Source: Methyloligella sp. (lineage in GTDB: Bacteria > Pseudomonadota > Alphaproteobacteria > Rhizobiales > HXMU1428-3). Taken from it: 64,000 nucleotides of DNA. Made by a program: the position numbers and the translations under genes. Every line of letters begins with the position of its first letter. Position 1 is the first letter of the stretch. Shown in pieces: positions 61,872 to 64,000 of this stretch. The notes below the pieces were generated by a model, which was given only the letters and a program-made list of their open reading frames with translations, was not told the DNA's origin and searched no databases. The stretch is taken from assembly GCA_021604645.1 (NCBI GenBank), contig BQJJ01000010.1:1-64000 (forward strand). Direction: 5' to 3'.

Positions 61872-62753
61872 ATGTCTAGAAAGCCAAAGAAAAAGAACCA
61901 TAAAGGCTTGATATTCTTTATAACTTTCACAATTCTCTGCGCAGCTACTTTTGGTTACTTAACAAAAAATGGCCAACAATCTCTTGATGCGTGGCGAGAC
62001 AGAATGCAAACCAATCAAAATTGGTTGAGCTATAAATTAGGCAGGCCACTCCCAGGAACACCAGACCTTTCAAAACAAAAAGAACGCTTAACCACCCTCA
62101 ATTTAAAATTGGGCAATCCAATTTTCATGAGGGTATTTAAATTAGAAGGTGAGCTAGAATTATGGATGAAAGGCAAAGAAGGGTTTAAACTCTTTGCCAC
62201 ATATCCAATTTGCAGATGGTCCGGCCGCTTAGGCCCCAAGCTAAAAGAGGGTGATCGCCAAAGCCCTGAAGGCTTTTACTATGTCCATAAATATCAGCTC
62301 AATCCAAACAGTCGCTGGTATCGGTCCTTTAACTTAGGTTACCCAAATAGTTTCGACAAAAGCTTTAGTCGAACGGGTTCTTTTCTGATGGTGCACGGTG
62401 GCTGCTCATCAATTGGCTGCTATGCCATGACAAACCCAGTGATGAAAGAGATCTGGGAAATTGTAACTAACGCCTATAGGGGCGGACAAAAAAGATTTGC
62501 TGTGCATGCTTTTCCATTTCGAATGACAGATCGTAACATGCGCGTATACAGCAATAAAAACTGGGCCCCTTTTTGGCAAAATTTAAAAGCAGGTTATGAC
62601 CTATTCGAAAAAACAAGAATCCCACCGCAAGTTTTCGTCTGTAATAAAACTTACAAATTCAAACCTGGCCTATTGATTGAAAAAAACCATCAATACAACT
62701 TACAAAAAAATTGTCCGGCAGCAACGGTCAGTTCAGTGAATAAGAAATTGTGA
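61872..62753 (+). CDS. L,D-transpeptidase family protein, paralogue of the preceding gene
   Basis: A 293-residue protein with an N-terminal signal anchor (GLIFFITFTILCAATFGYL) instead of a lipobox. The catalytic domain aligns closely with the preceding gene: GPKLKEGDRQSPEGFYYVHKYQLNP, FNLGYPNSFD, and the active site MVHGGCSSIGCYAM. It lacks the lipoprotein's C-terminal 80-residue extension. The two genes are 80 bases apart and look like a tandem duplication whose products are held at different membranes. Confidence 0.88.
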   Translation: MSRKPKKKNHKGLIFFITFTILCAATFGYLTKNGQQSLDAWRDRMQTNQNWLSYKLGRPLPGTPDLSKQKERLTTLNLKLGNPIFMRVFKLEGELELWMKGKEGFKLFATYPICRWSGRLGPKLKEGDRQSPEGFYYVHKYQLNPNSRWYRSFNLGYPNSFDKSFSRTGSFLMVHGGCSSIGCYAMTNPVMKEIWEIVTNAYRGGQKRFAVHAFPFRMTDRNMRVYSNKNWAPFWQNLKAGYDLFEKTRIPPQVFVCNKTYKFKPGLLIEKNHQYNLQKNCPAATVSSVNKKL

Positions 62754-62781
62754 ACTTTATCTTTCTTAAGCGGACAAGTTT

Positions 62782-63249
62782 TTATAGCGGAACCTGGCTA
62801 AGAGATGTGAAAAAATCAATGATCGCTTGTGCTTCAAAAGTTTTGGATATGATCAGAATATGCAAACACCAAAAAATAATAGCAACGATATACATAGCCG
62901 TATATGCAAGTGAAAAAGCACCACCAGCATTCCTGCCAGGATAAGTGTTTTGGATCATTTGAAAATCAAGATCTCTCTCAATACGTTTTGCTTCTTTGAG
63001 AAAAATCTTTATTTGGCTCGTTGTTCTACGATCAAAAACCATTGCAAAAATTAATAAGACAACCACCATTACCGAAGCTATGACTTTGGTTGGCTGACTT
63101 TGCAACGTGTTGAGAATGATAGGATAGAGGATACTGTTAATCGCAATAATAAAACCAAAAAGCTTGGTTTTATGATCTAGAAAATAGCGAAAATTTACAA
63201 GCGCCTGCTCATACTCAACCGGACGCTCTAAAATTGTAATTTTATCCAT
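62782..63249 (-). CDS. Small membrane protein of unknown function
   Basis: A 155-residue protein with three hydrophobic segments: LFGFIIAINSILYPIILNTL, VIASVMVVVLLIFAMVF and FSLAYTAMYIVAIIFWCLHILIIS. A basic, helical cytosolic stretch (KIFLKEAKRIERDLDFQMIQN) lies between the last two. No family is recognised. It stands alone on the minus strand, with its 3' end 28 bases from the convergent transpeptidase gene. Confidence 0.65.
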   Translation of the reverse strand: MDKITILERPVEYEQALVNFRYFLDHKTKLFGFIIAINSILYPIILNTLQSQPTKVIASVMVVVLLIFAMVFDRRTTSQIKIFLKEAKRIERDLDFQMIQNTYPGRNAGGAFSLAYTAMYIVAIIFWCLHILIISKTFEAQAIIDFFTSLSQVPL

Positions 63250-63424
63250 AGCTACGCAACCCCCAAAACCTTATGAATAATACATTATAAAGCCATTTCA
63301 CCTCAAAAGAGCAAGCTTATCAACCAAAAGGAGATGAGAAAAAGTAAAGACTGTGTCCTCTTTGCCTTTTCCCTAAAGCAAGCAACAGTCTCTAATACCT
63401 CACTCTTGCAATCATATTCGTCTG

Positions 63425-64000
63425 TTAAAATTTCCAGAATACCAAGATTGCAGGTACAGCCACGCCGATTATCAATATCTCAAGCGGGAGCCCCATGCGC
63501 CAATAATCACCAAATTTATAGCCACCAGGCCCCATAATGAGGGTATTATTCTTATGACCAATCGGGGTGAGAAACGCACAGCTAGCAGCAATCGCCACAG
63601 CCATTAAAAACGGGTCAGCACTAACATTAAGCCGGTTTGCAAGGTCAACCGCAATCGGGGCCGCAATCACCGCAGTTGCTGTATTATTCAACACATCAGA
63701 AAGGGTCATGGTAACGACCATAAGCAAAGTCAGAACTACCCAGGGCTCATAACCAAGTGTTACATCAACAATCCAGTTTGCAATCAATCCCGTACCGCCT
63801 GAAGCCTCTAAAGCAGCGCCAATTGGTATGAGAGAACCTAGCAAAACAATCACTGGCCATTCAACACTGTCATAAATTTTCTGCACGGAAACAATGTTTA
63901 AAAGCACATAAGCAATCACTGTCAATCCAAGTGCGAAGGGTAGATATAATATCCCAACACTCGCAGCCAAAATAGCAGCAGCAAATAAGCCAACAGCAAG
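63425..64000 (-). CDS. SLC13/DASS family permease, C-terminal part (cut by window edge)
   Basis: The reading frame stays open to the right edge, so the gene starts outside the window; about 191 residues are visible. Features of the DASS/SLC13 family: helices rich in Ala/Gly (VEWPVIVLLGSLIPIGAALEASGGTGLIANW), the family-typical TLSDVLNNTATAVIAAPIA (SNT-like cation/substrate motif), and FLTPIGHKNNTLIMGPGGYKFGDYWRMGLPLEIL. Some relatives carry TrkA_C domains in the missing half. Likely transports dicarboxylates or sulfate with sodium. Confidence 0.88.
   Translation of the reverse strand, partial: LAVGLFAAAILAASVGILYLPFALGLTVIAYVLLNIVSVQKIYDSVEWPVIVLLGSLIPIGAALEASGGTGLIANWIVDVTLGYEPWVVLTLLMVVTMTLSDVLNNTATAVIAAPIAVDLANRLNVSADPFLMAVAIAASCAFLTPIGHKNNTLIMGPGGYKFGDYWRMGLPLEILIIGVAVPAILVFWKF

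Overview
The window looks like a chromosomal segment of an A+T-rich alphaproteobacterium, most likely of the order Hyphomicrobiales (Rhizobiales). The grounds are: a Porin_2-type (Omp2-like) outer-membrane porin; the gene order CNNM/CorC protein - aroB - aroK - small membrane protein - xerD - accA; a DUF3126 gene after cysE; gatC-gatA-gatB with a PchB-like chorismate mutase between them; a class I PHA synthase; and small secreted W/C-rich proteins of a kind I associate with rhizobia-like genomes. The species cannot be named from the sequence. No rRNA, tRNA, CRISPR array, transposase or prophage was seen.

Layout. 0-9.3 kb: alpha/beta hydrolase, crotonase-family protein, an odd membrane/winged-helix protein, cysE, DUF3126, gamma-carbonic-anhydrase-like protein, then a minus-strand FIST (NosP-like) sensor with a hybrid histidine kinase. 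10-19 kb: abundant porin, cupin, uvrB, LprI-like secreted protein, chrA, RDD protein, MarR regulator with a divergent membrane gene. 19-28 kb: phaC, bioB, bioF-bioH-like, bioD-bioA, POT transporter. 28-38 kb: two tandem secreted cationic proteins, GNAT, polysaccharide deacetylase, HTH protein, gatCA, chorismate mutase, class C beta-lactamase-like hydrolase, gatB. 38-47.6 kb: methyltransferase, TAXI protein, a sulfur group (SoxC-like Mo enzyme, SoxD-like dihaem cytochrome, ECF sigma/anti-sigma pair, TauE-type sulfite exporter), a zinc-metallopeptidase-like protein and an ABC-F ATPase. 48-53 kb: a quinoprotein module (SoxYZ-like carrier, zinc metallohydrolase, PQQ alcohol dehydrogenase with the lanthanide-type Asp pair, LuxR-type response regulator). 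53-64 kb: membrane protein, CNNM protein, aroB, aroK, xerD, accA, two L,D-transpeptidase paralogues, small membrane protein, and an SLC13 permease cut by the right edge.

Functional links. The porin and the PQQ dehydrogenase use a restricted, highly-expressed-type codon set (CGT, GGT, AAC). The quinoprotein module supports periplasmic alcohol oxidation. The FIST-kinase pair 40 kb away resembles the NosP/NahK and ErcS'/ErbR-type circuits that control PQQ alcohol oxidation in pseudomonads, so it may signal to the LuxR-type regulator (inference). The SoxCD-like pair plus exporter suggests oxidation and disposal of sulfite or sulfane sulfur.

The most unusual structure is a family of small palindromic repeats: a stem such as GTTGC/GCAAC or GATGC/GCATC around a GTGG-containing loop, then a CTGAAG(G)-GCACTAAAA-like tail. 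Copies lie at the window start and near 4.05, 28.55, 34.0, 34.25, 36.28 and 36.32 kb, with degenerate copies inside the uvrB 3' coding tail. Stem bases covary, several copies are nested in the loops of other hairpins, and two copies supply the ribosome-binding site of the next gene. A larger multi-hairpin element, also with covarying stems, occurs twice (28.40-28.60 and 34.12-34.24 kb).
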